A DNA stretch of 64,000 nt from JAJPXI01 sp051867655 (GCA_051867655.1 JBJDYV010000010.1:1-64000), one strand, 5' to 3'. Numbered from the stretch's first letter, positions 22,767-31,472 are shown. Notes: generated by a model from the sequence alone, not told the origin. A program made the numbers and translations.

Positions 22767-25256
22767 TCAGAGCTTCGTCATGTGCTGCGCCGCCGACTTG
22801 AGCATCAGCTTCTTGGTGCCCACGGTATCAAAGGCGATCTCAATCAGCGCGTCGCCGCCCATGGGCTGGATGGACAGGACCATGCCTTTGCCGAAAGCCT
22901 TGTGGGTGAGCATGTCCCCCTTGTGGAAGTCGGGCAGCGGACCGCTTTTGGCTGCGGCCGGCCGGGGCGTGTAACCACCTTGGATACCTGCGGGCCGGGA
23001 CGGACGTTCCGTCCCGGCAGGACGCGCGCTGCCATATCCGCTTGTCTGCCGGAAGCCGCCGGACGCGGTGCTTCCGTAAGTCGGCCGGGCGGGCCGGCTG
23101 TAACCCCAGGGCTCGTCGTCCTGCACGGAGGGCGACAGCGGGCTGCGGCCCGATTGCACGGTCAGCTCCGGCGGGATCTCTCCCACGAAGCGGGAGGGCC
23201 GGTTGGCACTGGTCTTGCCGAAAAGCATGCGCTGGGCGGCGCAGGTCATGTACAGCTTCTCCTTGGCCCGGGTCATGGCCACATAGCACAGGCGGCGCTC
23301 TTCCTCCATCTCCTCCGCCTCGCCGATGGCCCGGACACCGGGGAAGATTCCTTCCTCTGTGCCCACCACAAAGACCACCGGGAACTCCAGGCCCTTGGCC
23401 GCGTGCATGGTCATCATGACCACACAGTCCTCGCTGGCGTCGTGGGCGTCGATGTCGGTGTACAGGGCGATCTCGTCCAGGAAACCGGCCAGAGAGGGCG
23501 CTTCCGGTTCATTTTCCAGGTAACCGTTGATGGAGGTCAGCAGCTCGCGCACGTTCTCCAGACGGTTGCGGCTCTCGGGGTCGTTCTTGGCCTCCAAAGC
23601 TGCTACGTACCCGGTGCGGACCAGGACTTCCTCATAAAAGTCAGGCAGGGGCAGCTCCCGGGCCAGAGTGCGCAGAGACTCCATCATATTGGTGAACTGG
23701 GCCAGCTTGGCCGCCGCCTTGGACAGCTCCGGGCGCTGCTGGGCCTCGGTAATGACTCTCCAGAGAGAGACCCCCTCCCCTTCCGCCAGAGCCTGGGCGG
23801 TCTCCACCGTGGCGGCGCCGATGCCGCGGGTGGGAGTATTGATGATGCGCCGCAGGCGCAGGTCGTCGTCGGGGTTGTTGATCACGCACAGGTAAGCCAG
23901 CATGTCCTTGACCTCCGCGCGGTCAAAGAACCGGGTGCCGCCAATAATGCGGTACGGGATGCCGTTGCGCTTGAAGGCCTGCTCGATCTGGTTGGACTGG
24001 GCGTTCATGCGGTACAGGACCGCGTGGTCCTTCCATTTGCGCCCGGTGCGGAAGCCCTCCATAACCTGGGTGGCCACATAGTGGGCCTCGTCATTCTCGT
24101 TCATGGCGGTATAAAGCTGGACCTTGTCCCCTTCCCCGTGCTCCGTCCAGAGCTCCTTGCCTTTGCGCCCCTGATTGTTGCGGATGACCGCGTTGGAGGC
24201 TTCCAGAATGTTTTTGGTGGAGCGGTAGTTCTGCTCCAGGCGGATGACCCGGGCGCCCTTGTACTGCTGCTCAAAGGAAAGGATGTTTTCAATGGTGGCG
24301 CCCCGGAAACGATAGATGGACTGGTCATCATCGCCCACCACGCAGATGTTTTCCCATTTCCCCGCCAGCAGAGCCGCCAGCCGGTACTGCAGGTTGTTGG
24401 TGTCCTGGTACTCATCAATCAGCACATAGCGGAACTTATTTTGATAGTACGAACGCACATCCTCATGGGCCTCCAACAGGCGGACCGTGTGCAGGATGAT
24501 GTCGTCAAAGTCCAGGGCGTTGGCCTCCCACAGGCGCTTCTCATAGGCCTGGTACACCCGGGCGATCTTAGTCATGCGCAGGTCGCCGTCCTTCTGACAG
24601 CGGGCCATAAAGTCGCCCGACAGCTCCATGGCGTCCTTTGCCCGGGAAATATGGCTCAGCACCGACCGGGGCGGGAACATCTTGTCATCCAATCCCTGCT
24701 CCTTGAGAATATCTTTAATAACCCGCAGGGAGTCGTCGGTGTCGTAAATGGTAAAGGACTTACCGAAGCCCAGCTTCTCAATGTCACGACGGAGAATACG
24801 CACACAGGCGGAATGGAAGGTAGAGGCCCAGACATCCAGCGCCGCAGGACCGAGCATCTTTTCCAGGCGCTCCTTCAGCTCCCCCGCCGCCTTGTTGGTA
24901 AAGGTGATGGCGATAATGGACCAGGGAGCCGCCGGTTCCAGGGCACAGAGCCGCTCCTGCCGCGCCTTTTTCTCCGGGGTGGGATGGTTTATGTAATCCT
25001 CCAGAAAGGCCAGGTCGTCCGCCGTCACCCATTCCGGCACCTCATCGCTGTCCGCTCCGCGGCCATAGCGGATCAGGTTCGCCACCCGGTGGATCAGCAC
25101 CGTGGTCTTTCCGCTGCCCGCTCCGGCCAGCAGAAGCAGCGGCCCCTCGGTGCAGAGGGCGGCCTTGCGCTGCTCCGGGTTCAGATTTTGAAAGTCCAGC
25201 GCGATAGCGGAGCGTCTCGCCTGACAAAAACGCAGTTCCAGTTCTCGTTCCAACAT
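22767..25256 (-). CDS. pcrA: ATP-dependent DNA helicase PcrA/UvrD
   Basis: 3'-5' SF1 helicase in repair and replication restart. About 829 residues with all motifs: I AGAGSGKTTVLIHR, Ia TFTNKAAGELK, II DEYQDTNNLQ, III GDDDQSIYRFRGA, IV LEQNYRSTKNI, V MTMHAAKGLEFPVVF, VI EEERRLCYVAMTRAKEK. A disordered Gly/Ser/Pro/Arg linker (about 690-770) leads to a C-terminal Tudor-like domain (DMLTHKAFGKGMVLSIQPMG) that in PcrA binds RNA polymerase. A start at 25256 is preferred, with AAGGGA close upstream; 25274 is an alternative. An insertion of about 30 residues after motif I (near GADSDEVPEWVTADDLAFLE) is seen in clostridial members. Confidence 0.96.
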   Translation of the reverse strand: MLERELELRFCQARRSAIALDFQNLNPEQRKAALCTEGPLLLLAGAGSGKTTVLIHRVANLIRYGRGADSDEVPEWVTADDLAFLEDYINHPTPEKKARQERLCALEPAAPWSIIAITFTNKAAGELKERLEKMLGPAALDVWASTFHSACVRILRRDIEKLGFGKSFTIYDTDDSLRVIKDILKEQGLDDKMFPPRSVLSHISRAKDAMELSGDFMARCQKDGDLRMTKIARVYQAYEKRLWEANALDFDDIILHTVRLLEAHEDVRSYYQNKFRYVLIDEYQDTNNLQYRLAALLAGKWENICVVGDDDQSIYRFRGATIENILSFEQQYKGARVIRLEQNYRSTKNILEASNAVIRNNQGRKGKELWTEHGEGDKVQLYTAMNENDEAHYVATQVMEGFRTGRKWKDHAVLYRMNAQSNQIEQAFKRNGIPYRIIGGTRFFDRAEVKDMLAYLCVINNPDDDLRLRRIINTPTRGIGAATVETAQALAEGEGVSLWRVITEAQQRPELSKAAAKLAQFTNMMESLRTLARELPLPDFYEEVLVRTGYVAALEAKNDPESRNRLENVRELLTSINGYLENEPEAPSLAGFLDEIALYTDIDAHDASEDCVVMMTMHAAKGLEFPVVFVVGTEEGIFPGVRAIGEAEEMEEERRLCYVAMTRAKEKLYMTCAAQRMLFGKTSANRPSRFVGEIPPELTVQSGRSPLSPSVQDDEPWGYSRPARPTYGSTASGGFRQTSGYGSARPAGTERPSRPAGIQGGYTPRPAAAKSGPLPDFHKGDMLTHKAFGKGMVLSIQPMGGDALIEIAFDTVGTKKLMLKSAAQHMTKL

Positions 25257-25306
25257 AGTTCCCTTTTTCTCCATTCTCGCATGCAGATCATAAGTCGAAT
25301 AAAATA

Positions 25307-25335
25307 ATTTTATCTCAAAGTTCAGAACAGGTCAA
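25307..25335 (-). promoter_or_regulatory. Promoter of pcrA
   Basis: Minus-strand TTGACC (25335-25330), 17-base spacer, TAAAAT (25312-25307), about 50 bases before the start. Confidence 0.55.
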
Positions 25336-25408
25336 CCCTTGACTTTCCCTTCTGTGTGGTGACCCGGAGCGTAAAGCACGGAGGCCTTGAGATGCTGCAT
25401 CGAAACGA

Positions 25409-25448
25409 GAACGGCTCCGCAGACAAGGAAAGGCCTGCAGAGCCGTTC
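25409..25448 (-). terminator. Terminator-like hairpin after the desulfurase gene
   Basis: 14-bp stem with one mismatch, GAACGGCTCCGCAG / CTGCAGAGCCGTTC (25409-25422, 25435-25448). The following T-tract is weak. The remaining 75 bases up to the pcrA promoter show nothing else. Confidence 0.55.
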
Positions 25449-25463
25449 AAATGAAAACATCTG

Positions 25464-26588
25464 TCAAGCAATTTTTCTTGACAGCTCCGCCACAAAGCGG
25501 TCCACCTCCCAGGGTTGATTGAAGGCGGAGAAGCTGGCCCGCACGGTACCGCTCTCAAAGGTGCCCGCCGACTGGTGGGCCAGGGGTGCACAGTGCAGCC
25601 CCGCGCGCACGGCGATATCCGCACCTCCCAGCTTTTCTGCAATCTCCTCGCAGTCTGCGGCGGGCACCCGGAAGGACACGACTCCCGTCTGGTTGAGCAG
25701 ATTCTGTGCGGCAAAGACCTCCACGCCCGGGATACGCTCCAGCTCCCGGACCGCCCGCAGCGCCAGACGCCGTTCATGCTCCAGGATCGCGTCGGGGCCC
25801 TTCCGCTCCACGAATCGAAGGCCCTCCAGCAATCCAGCGATTCCGGGGACATTGTGGGTCCCGGCCTCCAGCCGGTCCGGCAGAAAGTCCGGCATCTCCT
25901 GCCGGGCCGAGGTGCTGCCGGTCCCGCCTTCAATCAAAGGCTGAACCGCATCGCTGGCGCAGAGCAGCAACCCCGTCCCCTGGGGGCCATACAGCCCCTT
26001 GTGTCCCGGCATGGCCACAAAAGCCGCCCCCCACTCTCCCAGGGAAACAGGCAGGCACCCGGCGGACTGGGACGCGTCCACGATCAGCGGGACCTTCTTT
26101 GCACGGCACAGGGCGGCGATCTCCGGGATGGGCAGCACATAGCCGAAGACATTGGACACATGGCTGCACACCACAGTCCCCACCTCACCCGTCAGCAGCG
26201 CCTCAAACCGTCTCAGCAGCAGGTCGGGCCGGAACAGGGGACTTTCCGCCACACGGGTCTTCACATTCTTGATGGCCGCCAGCGTCCGGGTCACCGCATT
26301 GTGCTCATAGCCGGAGATCAGGACCGTGCTACCCGGTTTTACCAAAGTTTTAATGGCAATGTTCAGAGCATGGGTGGCGTTGAAGGTAAACACCACATGC
26401 TCCGGCGCGTCCACGCCAAAAAGCTCTGCCGCCTTCTCCCGGCAGGCAAACGCGGTTTCCGCCGCCAGCGCGGCCGGCCGGTGTCCTCCCCGCCCGGGAG
26501 TCGCCATGTGCGCCATGGCCGTACGCATCGCGTTGGAGACAGCGGCGGGCTTTTGCAGCGTGGTGGCCGCGCTGTCCAGATAAATCAT
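25464..26588 (-). CDS. Class V aminotransferase, cysteine desulfurase-like
   Basis: 374 residues, PLP enzyme. The start MIYLDSAATTLQKP, the PLP lysine in GHKGLYGPQGTG (K197) and a reactive Cys in RAGLHCAPLAH (C333) match the desulfurase subfamily represented by TIGR01977 (EF2568-like), distinct from IscS, NifS and SufS. It would remove sulfur or selenium from cysteine/selenocysteine to form a persulfide or perselenide. The gene for a DUF3343 protein overlaps its start by 4 bases (ATGA), and that pairing is known from genomes with labile selenium use. Sulfur delivery for another pathway remains possible. Confidence 0.9.
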   Translation of the reverse strand: MIYLDSAATTLQKPAAVSNAMRTAMAHMATPGRGGHRPAALAAETAFACREKAAELFGVDAPEHVVFTFNATHALNIAIKTLVKPGSTVLISGYEHNAVTRTLAAIKNVKTRVAESPLFRPDLLLRRFEALLTGEVGTVVCSHVSNVFGYVLPIPEIAALCRAKKVPLIVDASQSAGCLPVSLGEWGAAFVAMPGHKGLYGPQGTGLLLCASDAVQPLIEGGTGSTSARQEMPDFLPDRLEAGTHNVPGIAGLLEGLRFVERKGPDAILEHERRLALRAVRELERIPGVEVFAAQNLLNQTGVVSFRVPAADCEEIAEKLGGADIAVRAGLHCAPLAHQSAGTFESGTVRASFSAFNQPWEVDRFVAELSRKIA

Positions 26589-26839
26589 AGACTCACCTCT
26601 TTATAGCTGCCGTCGGCGGACATGATATACACACGTTCGGGCGACAGCCCCACACGGTTCAGCACGGCCAAAGAATCGGTCAGGCGGCGTTCCGAGATCT
26701 TGACCGCATGGCTGCACCCGGTATCGGAGATGCTTCTGGGCGAGCGCATGATGTGGGCGGTGATCCCAGCCCGTTCCAAAGCGGCCGCCGTTCTTTGTGC
26801 ATACGTGAGAGACCGACAAATAATCAGATAATAGACCAT
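26585..26839 (-). CDS. DUF3343 protein (putative Se/S carrier)
   Basis: 84 residues starting MVYYLIICRSLTYAQRTAAA; GGAGG lies 5 bases upstream, which makes this ATG better than one 12 bases earlier. The family pattern Y-LIxFxS-A--AE--L...-PxP-xIS-GCG is visible as MRSPRSISDTGCSHAVKIS, with one conserved Cys in TGCSH that could carry sulfur or selenium. Translation is coupled to the desulfurase-like gene by a 4-base overlap, suggesting direct handover of Se or S from enzyme to carrier. The function is inferred from family annotation. Confidence 0.87.
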   Translation of the reverse strand: MVYYLIICRSLTYAQRTAAALERAGITAHIMRSPRSISDTGCSHAVKISERRLTDSLAVLNRVGLSPERVYIMSADGSYKEVSL

Positions 26840-26925
26840 AGAAACCTCCATGCGCCTGACAGCGCTTCAAAAGAAACGAACGCCTGCGGCTGCCGGCAAG
26901 CGGGCGATCGCAAGGTCAAACGCTA

Positions 26926-26967
26926 AAACGCTCCTCTCGTGCCATTGTATGCACGAGAGGAGCGTTT
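26926..26967 (-). terminator. ispDF terminator
   Basis: Perfect 17-bp stem AAACGCTCCTCTCGTGC / GCACGAGAGGAGCGTTT (26926-26942, 26951-26967), 20 bases after the ispF stop, continuing into GTTTTAGCG. Confidence 0.8.
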
Positions 26968-26987
26968 GGCTCTTTCCGTTTTCAGAA

Positions 26988-27461
26988 TCATGCCCTTACA
27001 AGGAGCGCCACAGCCTGCGCCGCGATTCCCTCTCCGGAGCCGGTAAAGCCCAGCCCCTCCTCGGTGGTCGCTTTCACGTTGATCTGATCGGGAAGCACGC
27101 CCATAATGAGGGCCAGATTCTGCCGCATCTGGGGCAGAAAAGTCGCCAGTTTCGGCCTTTGGGCAATGACCGTAGCGTCCACATTCCCCACTTGCCAGCC
27201 GGCGGCCGTCAGCTTCTCCATCACGGCCGCCAAAAGCCGCAGGCTGTCCGCTCCGGCATAGGCGGGGTCGCTGTCCGGGAAATGCTGTCCGATATCTCCC
27301 AGCCCCGCCGCGCCCAGCAGAGCGTCCATGACCGCATGGGTCAGCACATCGGCGTCGGAATGACCCAGCAAACCGCGCTCAAAGGGCACCTCCACGCCGC
27401 CCAAAATCAGCTTCCGTCCTTCCACCAGCCGGTGGACGTCGTATCCCTGCCCGATCCTCAT
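26988..27461 (-). CDS. ispF: 2-C-methyl-D-erythritol 2,4-cyclodiphosphate synthase
   Basis: Fifth step of the MEP isoprenoid pathway. 157 residues, standard length. Metal ligands Asp8 and His10 (MRIGQGYDVHRL) and His42 (ADVLTHAVMDALLGA) are present, as is the C-terminal TTEEGLGFTGSGEGIAAQA. The ATG overlaps the ispD stop (ATGA, 27461-27458), with GGAGGGA upstream. Forms an operon with ispD. Confidence 0.97.
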   Translation of the reverse strand: MRIGQGYDVHRLVEGRKLILGGVEVPFERGLLGHSDADVLTHAVMDALLGAAGLGDIGQHFPDSDPAYAGADSLRLLAAVMEKLTAAGWQVGNVDATVIAQRPKLATFLPQMRQNLALIMGVLPDQINVKATTEEGLGFTGSGEGIAAQAVALLVRA

Positions 27462-28183
27462 CGCCGTTCCCTCCAATCCAGCAGCGCCTCCGCCACAGCC
27501 AGATCGGCGGGCGTGGTGATTTTAATGTTCTCCTCCGAACCGCGGGTCAGCGTCACCTTCATCCCCATCCGCTCCACAGCGGAGCAGTCATCGGTCAGCG
27601 GCAGTTTTTCCTCCACCGCCTTGTAAAGAGCCGCCCGGATCAAATCGGCTTCAAAGACCTGGGGTGTCTGCACGGCGAATAGTTCAGAGCGGTCGGGTGT
27701 TTCCTCCACAACGCCCCCCACCGCGCGCTTGATGGTATCCTTCACCGGGATGGCCGGGGCGGCGGCGCCGCAGCGGGCCGCCGTCAGAATGGCTTCCTCC
27801 AGCACCTCCGGCGTTACCAAAGGCCGCGCTCCGTCCTGAATGGCGATCAGCTCCGCCTGGTCCGACACCTCCAGCATGCCAAGGCGGACCGAATGAACGC
27901 GGGTCTCGCCGCCCAGGATCACCTTGCGCACCTTGGTCAAAAAGTAATCGGAACAGAGCTTGCTCAGGGGGACGATCAGATCCTCCCGGGTCACGACAAT
28001 GATCTCCTGAATATAGGGGCAGTATTCCAATGCCCGCAGGGTATGGACGATCACCGGCTCATCCCGCAGAGGGAGCATGATCTTATCCGCTCCCTCCATG
28101 CGGGTGGACGACCCCGCAGCCGCCACAATGGCCGCGCAATACGGCATGGACTCCTTCTTTTTCCGCTTGAATAATCCGGGCAA
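27458..28183 (-). CDS. ispD: 2-C-methyl-D-erythritol 4-phosphate cytidylyltransferase
   Basis: Third step of the MEP pathway, joining CTP to methylerythritol phosphate. About 241 residues with nucleotide-binding loop AAGSSTRMEGADKIMLPL, GGETRVHSVRLGM, QDGARPLV, and TPQVFEADLI followed by TDDCSAVERMG. The best ribosome site GGAGG (28196-28192) is 8 bases from a TTG at 28183, giving MPGLFKRKKKESMPYCAAIV; ATG at 28147 is a shorter alternative. The ribosome site abuts the T-tract of the CarD terminator, so no separate promoter is visible and expression may depend on readthrough. Confidence 0.95.
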   Translation of the reverse strand: MPGLFKRKKKESMPYCAAIVAAAGSSTRMEGADKIMLPLRDEPVIVHTLRALEYCPYIQEIIVVTREDLIVPLSKLCSDYFLTKVRKVILGGETRVHSVRLGMLEVSDQAELIAIQDGARPLVTPEVLEEAILTAARCGAAAPAIPVKDTIKRAVGGVVEETPDRSELFAVQTPQVFEADLIRAALYKAVEEKLPLTDDCSAVERMGMKVTLTRGSEENIKITTPADLAVAEALLDWRERR

Positions 28184-28204
28184 ACCTGCCACCTCCAAAA
28201 AACA

Positions 28205-28224
28205 GGGCGGCCGCCGGGCCGCCC
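28205..28224 (-). terminator. Terminator of the CarD gene
   Basis: 8-bp GC stem GGGCGGCC / GGCCGCCC with a 4-base loop, then TGTTTTTT on the minus strand. It ends directly at the ispD ribosome site. Confidence 0.75.
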
Positions 28225-28246
28225 GTACGTGCTTGTCTTATTTTTA

Positions 28247-28723
28247 TTATGCGAGAGCGCGGTTTATGCGGTCCTCGATCTCTTCATAGCTGCTGCTCTG
28301 GGAGAGTACCAGCTCGGAGATCAGGATCTGTTTGGCAACGTGGAGCATCTTCCGCTCCCCGGTGGACAGGCCCCGGGCTTCATCCCGTAGCATCAGGCCC
28401 TTTACCACCCGGGCCACCTCCAGAAGGTCGCCGCTCTTCAGCCGGATCATATTTTCCCGGTAACGGCGGTTCCAGTTCTGGTCCATTTCCACTTCGATCT
28501 TCTCAAAGGCGGCAATGACCCGGTCTCCCTGGTCCTTGTCGATCACCGGCCGCACACCGATCTCTTCACTGTTCTCCGTGGGAATCATGACCAGCATACC
28601 GCCAACCGGCAGCTTAAGCTCATAATAGCTGCGCACAACGCCATTGACCTTTTTCTCCACAATGCCGTTGACCACACCTGCGCCATGCATCGGGTGAACG
28701 ATCTTATCTCCTACCTGAAACAC
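28247..28723 (-). CDS. CarD-family transcriptional regulator
   Basis: 158 residues. The N-terminal RNA-polymerase-interacting domain begins VFQVGDKIVHPMHGAGVVNG and is followed by a helical C-terminal DNA-binding domain from about residue 75 (WNRRYRENMIRLKSGDLLEV...GERKMLHVAKQILISELVL). CarD-type proteins bind RNA polymerase beta and stabilise open promoter complexes. GTG at 28723 is the start, with GGGAGGTG 7 bases upstream. It has a visible promoter (28782-28810) and terminator, so is a single-gene unit. Confidence 0.92.
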   Translation of the reverse strand: MFQVGDKIVHPMHGAGVVNGIVEKKVNGVVRSYYELKLPVGGMLVMIPTENSEEIGVRPVIDKDQGDRVIAAFEKIEVEMDQNWNRRYRENMIRLKSGDLLEVARVVKGLMLRDEARGLSTGERKMLHVAKQILISELVLSQSSSYEEIEDRINRALA

Positions 28724-28781
28724 GATTCCCACCTCCCGATTTTTACACAAATGGCCAAAAAAACAGGATCCGAACGAGAAT

Positions 28782-28810
28782 ATTATAGACGTTTTCCCTG
28801 AATCGTGCAA
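28782..28810 (-). promoter_or_regulatory. Promoter of the CarD gene
   Basis: Minus-strand TTGCAC (28810-28805), 17-base spacer, TATAAT (28787-28782). Confidence 0.65.
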
Positions 28811-28839
28811 GTGAATTCCCGAAAATCTTCCCAAAAAAG

Positions 28840-28878
28840 AAAAAGCACCCCGTTTCTGCCTGAAACGGAGTGCTTTTT
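28840..28878 (-). terminator. Terminator of the ispH-rpsA operon
   Basis: 17-bp stem with one mismatch (28840-28856, 28862-28878; arms AAAAAGCACCCCGTTTC and GAAACGGAGTGCTTTTT) and a T-run, 15 bases after the stop. Confidence 0.85.
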
Positions 28879-28893
28879 GAAAAATCGGATGAA

Positions 28894-30858
28894 TTATTCG
28901 GCAGTCTCTTCGGCCGCGGGCTCCTCAGCCTCGGCGGGAGCCTTCTCAGCCTCCAGCAGGGCGCGGATGGACAGAGAAACCTTCTTGTTGTCGAAGTCGA
29001 TGTCAGTGATCTTCACGTCGACCATCTGGCCCTCGCTCAGCACATCGCCGGGCTTCTCGATGCGGCGGTCGGCGATCTGGGAGATGTGGATCAGGCCGTC
29101 CACACCGGGAACGATCTCGGCAAAGGCGCCGAAGGTCATCAGCTTGACCACCTTCACGTTGGCCACATCACCGATGCCGTACTTGCCGGTGAACACAGTC
29201 CAGGGCTCCTGGGTGCGGTCCTTCATGCCCAGAGAGATCTTCTTCTTCTCGGGGTCGAAGGAGATCACGTAGACCTCGACCTGATCGCCGACGGCAACCA
29301 CCTCAGAGGGGTGCTTGATGCGGGACCAGGACAGCTCGGAGATGTGGACCATGCCGTCCACGCCGCCGATGTCCACAAAAGCGCCGTAAGAGGTCAGGCT
29401 CTTGACGGTGCCGGTGTACTTCTTGCCTTCCTCGATGTTTGCCCACACCTCGGCAGCCTTGGCAGCGCGCTCCTCGGCCTCAACGGCGCGGATGGAACCC
29501 ACCACACGGCGGCGGGCGCGGTTGACCTCGGTAATGCGCAGCTTGACCTTGGTCTTCACAAGGGCGGACATCTCAGCATCACGGGGCAGGCCGGTCTGAG
29601 AAGCGGGAACAAACACGCGGATGCCCTTGACATTGACCACGATACCGCCCTTGTTCTCCTCGGTGACCAGACCCTCGACGGTGGTGCGCTCCTCGCGGGC
29701 AGCCTCGATGTCTTCCCAGTTCTTCACGGTGTCCAGGCGCTTCTTGGACAGGGTGACAACACCCTCCATGTCGTTGACGCGCATGACATAGGTCTCGATC
29801 TCATCGCCCACCTTGACGATGTCTTCCACTTTGACCGTGGGATCGTCGGTCAGCTCGGCCACGGGAATGTAACCGGCATGCTTGGTACCCAGGTCAACGT
29901 AGATCTCCGTCGGCGTAATACCGGTGACTACGCCAGTTACCTTATCCCCCGTATTCAAAGTTTTGATCGACTTCTCCAGCAGTTCAGCGAAGGATTCCTC
30001 GATCTCCATGATTTCGTCGCTCATTTTGTCAAAAACCTCCTTTATGATCCACCCGGGCGTGGAAGCGCCCGCAGTGATACCGACCAAAGCCGCACCCCTC
30101 AACAGGGCCGGATTCAGTTCTTCCGCCCCTTCGACCGCAAGGACGACGGGACAGCGTGCGGCGCATAACTCAGCCAAGCGCTTCGTGTTGGAACTGTTGG
30201 GATCTCCGATCACGATCATGGCATCGCACCGGGCCGCCAATTCCTGAGCCTCAGCCTGCCGCTTATACGTAGCACCACATATTGTATCAAAAATTTCTGC
30301 GTTTGTACACACTTTTTTTATTTTTTCCACACTGGCTTTCCAAATTTCCTGCGTGGACGTGGTTTGAGAGACCACGGAAAGGGGCTTTTCGCGGTATTCC
30401 GGATTGTTCTCCAGCCAGATCCCGACCTCCTCCGGCCCGCTGAGGACCACCGGCGACCGGCACCAGCCGGCGATGGCGATAACCTCCGGGTGGTTCGGGT
30501 TGCCGATGATCACCGCGGTGCGCCCCGCCGCCTCGGCCTGTTCCACGATCCGGTGGATCCGGGATACATTGGGACAGGCCGCGTCGATGACATGGTTTCC
30601 CCGCTCCGCAAGAGCCTGATGCACCGCACGGGCTTCTCCGTGGGAGCGAAGGATCACCGCCGCATTCTCAGGCACCTGATCCAGGGACTCGACGACACGC
30701 ACACCTTCCCGCGCCAGGCGGTCGGTCACATGCCGGTTGTGGATCAGGGACCCCAGCATGACGCAGGGCTGACCGGAGGCCGCCGCTTCCTCCGCCATCT
30801 CGACAGCCCGCCGCACGCCGTAACAGAAGCCAGCTGTTTTCGCCAGTTCCAGCTTCAT
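28894..30858 (-). CDS. ispH: Bifunctional HMBPP reductase (IspH) / ribosomal protein S1 fusion
   Basis: 654 residues, two proteins in one. Residues 1-285 are IspH, the last MEP-pathway enzyme, with iron-sulfur ligands C12, C95 and C194, active-site His40 and His73, and QTTS (165-168). The C-terminal part has four S1 RNA-binding domains (about 303-372, 392-455, 479-546, 560-632), then an acidic Glu/Ala tail. S1 domains 3 and 4 keep the strong YGAFVDIG...MVHISELS and FGAFAEIV...LIHISQIA signatures; domains 1 and 2 are divergent. ATG at 30858 overlaps the plsC stop (ATGA). This fusion is known in Clostridia and links isoprenoid synthesis with translation. Confidence 0.96.
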   Translation of the reverse strand: MKLELAKTAGFCYGVRRAVEMAEEAAASGQPCVMLGSLIHNRHVTDRLAREGVRVVESLDQVPENAAVILRSHGEARAVHQALAERGNHVIDAACPNVSRIHRIVEQAEAAGRTAVIIGNPNHPEVIAIAGWCRSPVVLSGPEEVGIWLENNPEYREKPLSVVSQTTSTQEIWKASVEKIKKVCTNAEIFDTICGATYKRQAEAQELAARCDAMIVIGDPNSSNTKRLAELCAARCPVVLAVEGAEELNPALLRGAALVGITAGASTPGWIIKEVFDKMSDEIMEIEESFAELLEKSIKTLNTGDKVTGVVTGITPTEIYVDLGTKHAGYIPVAELTDDPTVKVEDIVKVGDEIETYVMRVNDMEGVVTLSKKRLDTVKNWEDIEAAREERTTVEGLVTEENKGGIVVNVKGIRVFVPASQTGLPRDAEMSALVKTKVKLRITEVNRARRRVVGSIRAVEAEERAAKAAEVWANIEEGKKYTGTVKSLTSYGAFVDIGGVDGMVHISELSWSRIKHPSEVVAVGDQVEVYVISFDPEKKKISLGMKDRTQEPWTVFTGKYGIGDVANVKVVKLMTFGAFAEIVPGVDGLIHISQIADRRIEKPGDVLSEGQMVDVKITDIDFDNKKVSLSIRALLEAEKAPAEAEEPAAEETAE

Positions 30859-31472
30859 CGTGCCAGCTCCTCCAAGGCATAGATGCGCTCCATCAGATCT
30901 TCCGCGACAGCCTGGTATTCCTCCGAGCTGCCCTTCTTGCTTTCCACCTGGGGGTAATACGGCTCCCCAATCACGACAGTGGTAAACCGGAACCACGGCT
31001 TTTTCGTGGGAATGTAAACCGGCACCAGCGGCACGCCGGTCCGTACAGCCAGCATGGCGGCGCCTGCCCGGGCCTCGCTCTCATTCCCGTATTTATCCAC
31101 GCCGTTTTTGATGCGGGTCCCTTCGGGGAACATGAGCACATTTTCCCCATTTTTCAGGTACCGCATGGCGGTTTTGATGGCCGTCACATCCGACTTTCCC
31201 CGTTCAATTCCAAAAATGCCCACCTTTTTCAGCAGCCAGCCGAGCACCGGGATGCGCATAAATTCAGCCTTGGCCATGGCACGCATCTGGTGCTTGCTGC
31301 CCACGGCCAGCATCACACAGATCGGATCATTCAGGCCGGAATGGTTGGCGCAGAACAGGCCGCCGCCTTCCGGCAGGTTCTCCCGCCCCACAAGGCGGCA
31401 GGGGTGGAACAAGCTGAAAAAGGGCCAGACAATATACCAGAGAACCGTATAGAGCCTTCTCATGCTTTTCAT
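30855..31472 (-). CDS. plsC: 1-acyl-sn-glycerol-3-phosphate acyltransferase
   Basis: Second acylation in phosphatidic acid synthesis, at the inner face of the membrane. 205 residues with catalytic motif NHSGLND (NHx4D), FGIERGKSDV, FPEGTRIKNG and VPLVPVYI, plus an N-terminal hydrophobic anchor (TVLWYIVWPFFSLF). It overlaps cmk upstream and ispH-rpsA downstream by 4 bases each. Confidence 0.94.
   Translation of the reverse strand: MKSMRRLYTVLWYIVWPFFSLFHPCRLVGRENLPEGGGLFCANHSGLNDPICVMLAVGSKHQMRAMAKAEFMRIPVLGWLLKKVGIFGIERGKSDVTAIKTAMRYLKNGENVLMFPEGTRIKNGVDKYGNESEARAGAAMLAVRTGVPLVPVYIPTKKPWFRFTTVVIGEPYYPQVESKKGSSEEYQAVAEDLMERIYALEELAR

Noticed and set aside
22980..23130. Possible frameshifted low-complexity region in pcrA
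   Set aside because: The Gly/Ser/Pro/Arg-rich stretch is the normal disordered linker before the C-terminal Tudor-like domain; the frame stays open and the domain follows.
25322..25933. A 203-codon minus-strand frame overlapping the desulfurase gene
   Set aside because: It is in another frame of the same gene; the composition (Arg, Ser, Trp rich) is not protein-like and the real gene has full motifs.
30859..30996. N-terminal extension of IspH-S1
   Set aside because: It overlaps plsC in another frame; IspH proteins begin at the MKLELAKTAGFCYG position, and the overlap ATGA fits coupling.
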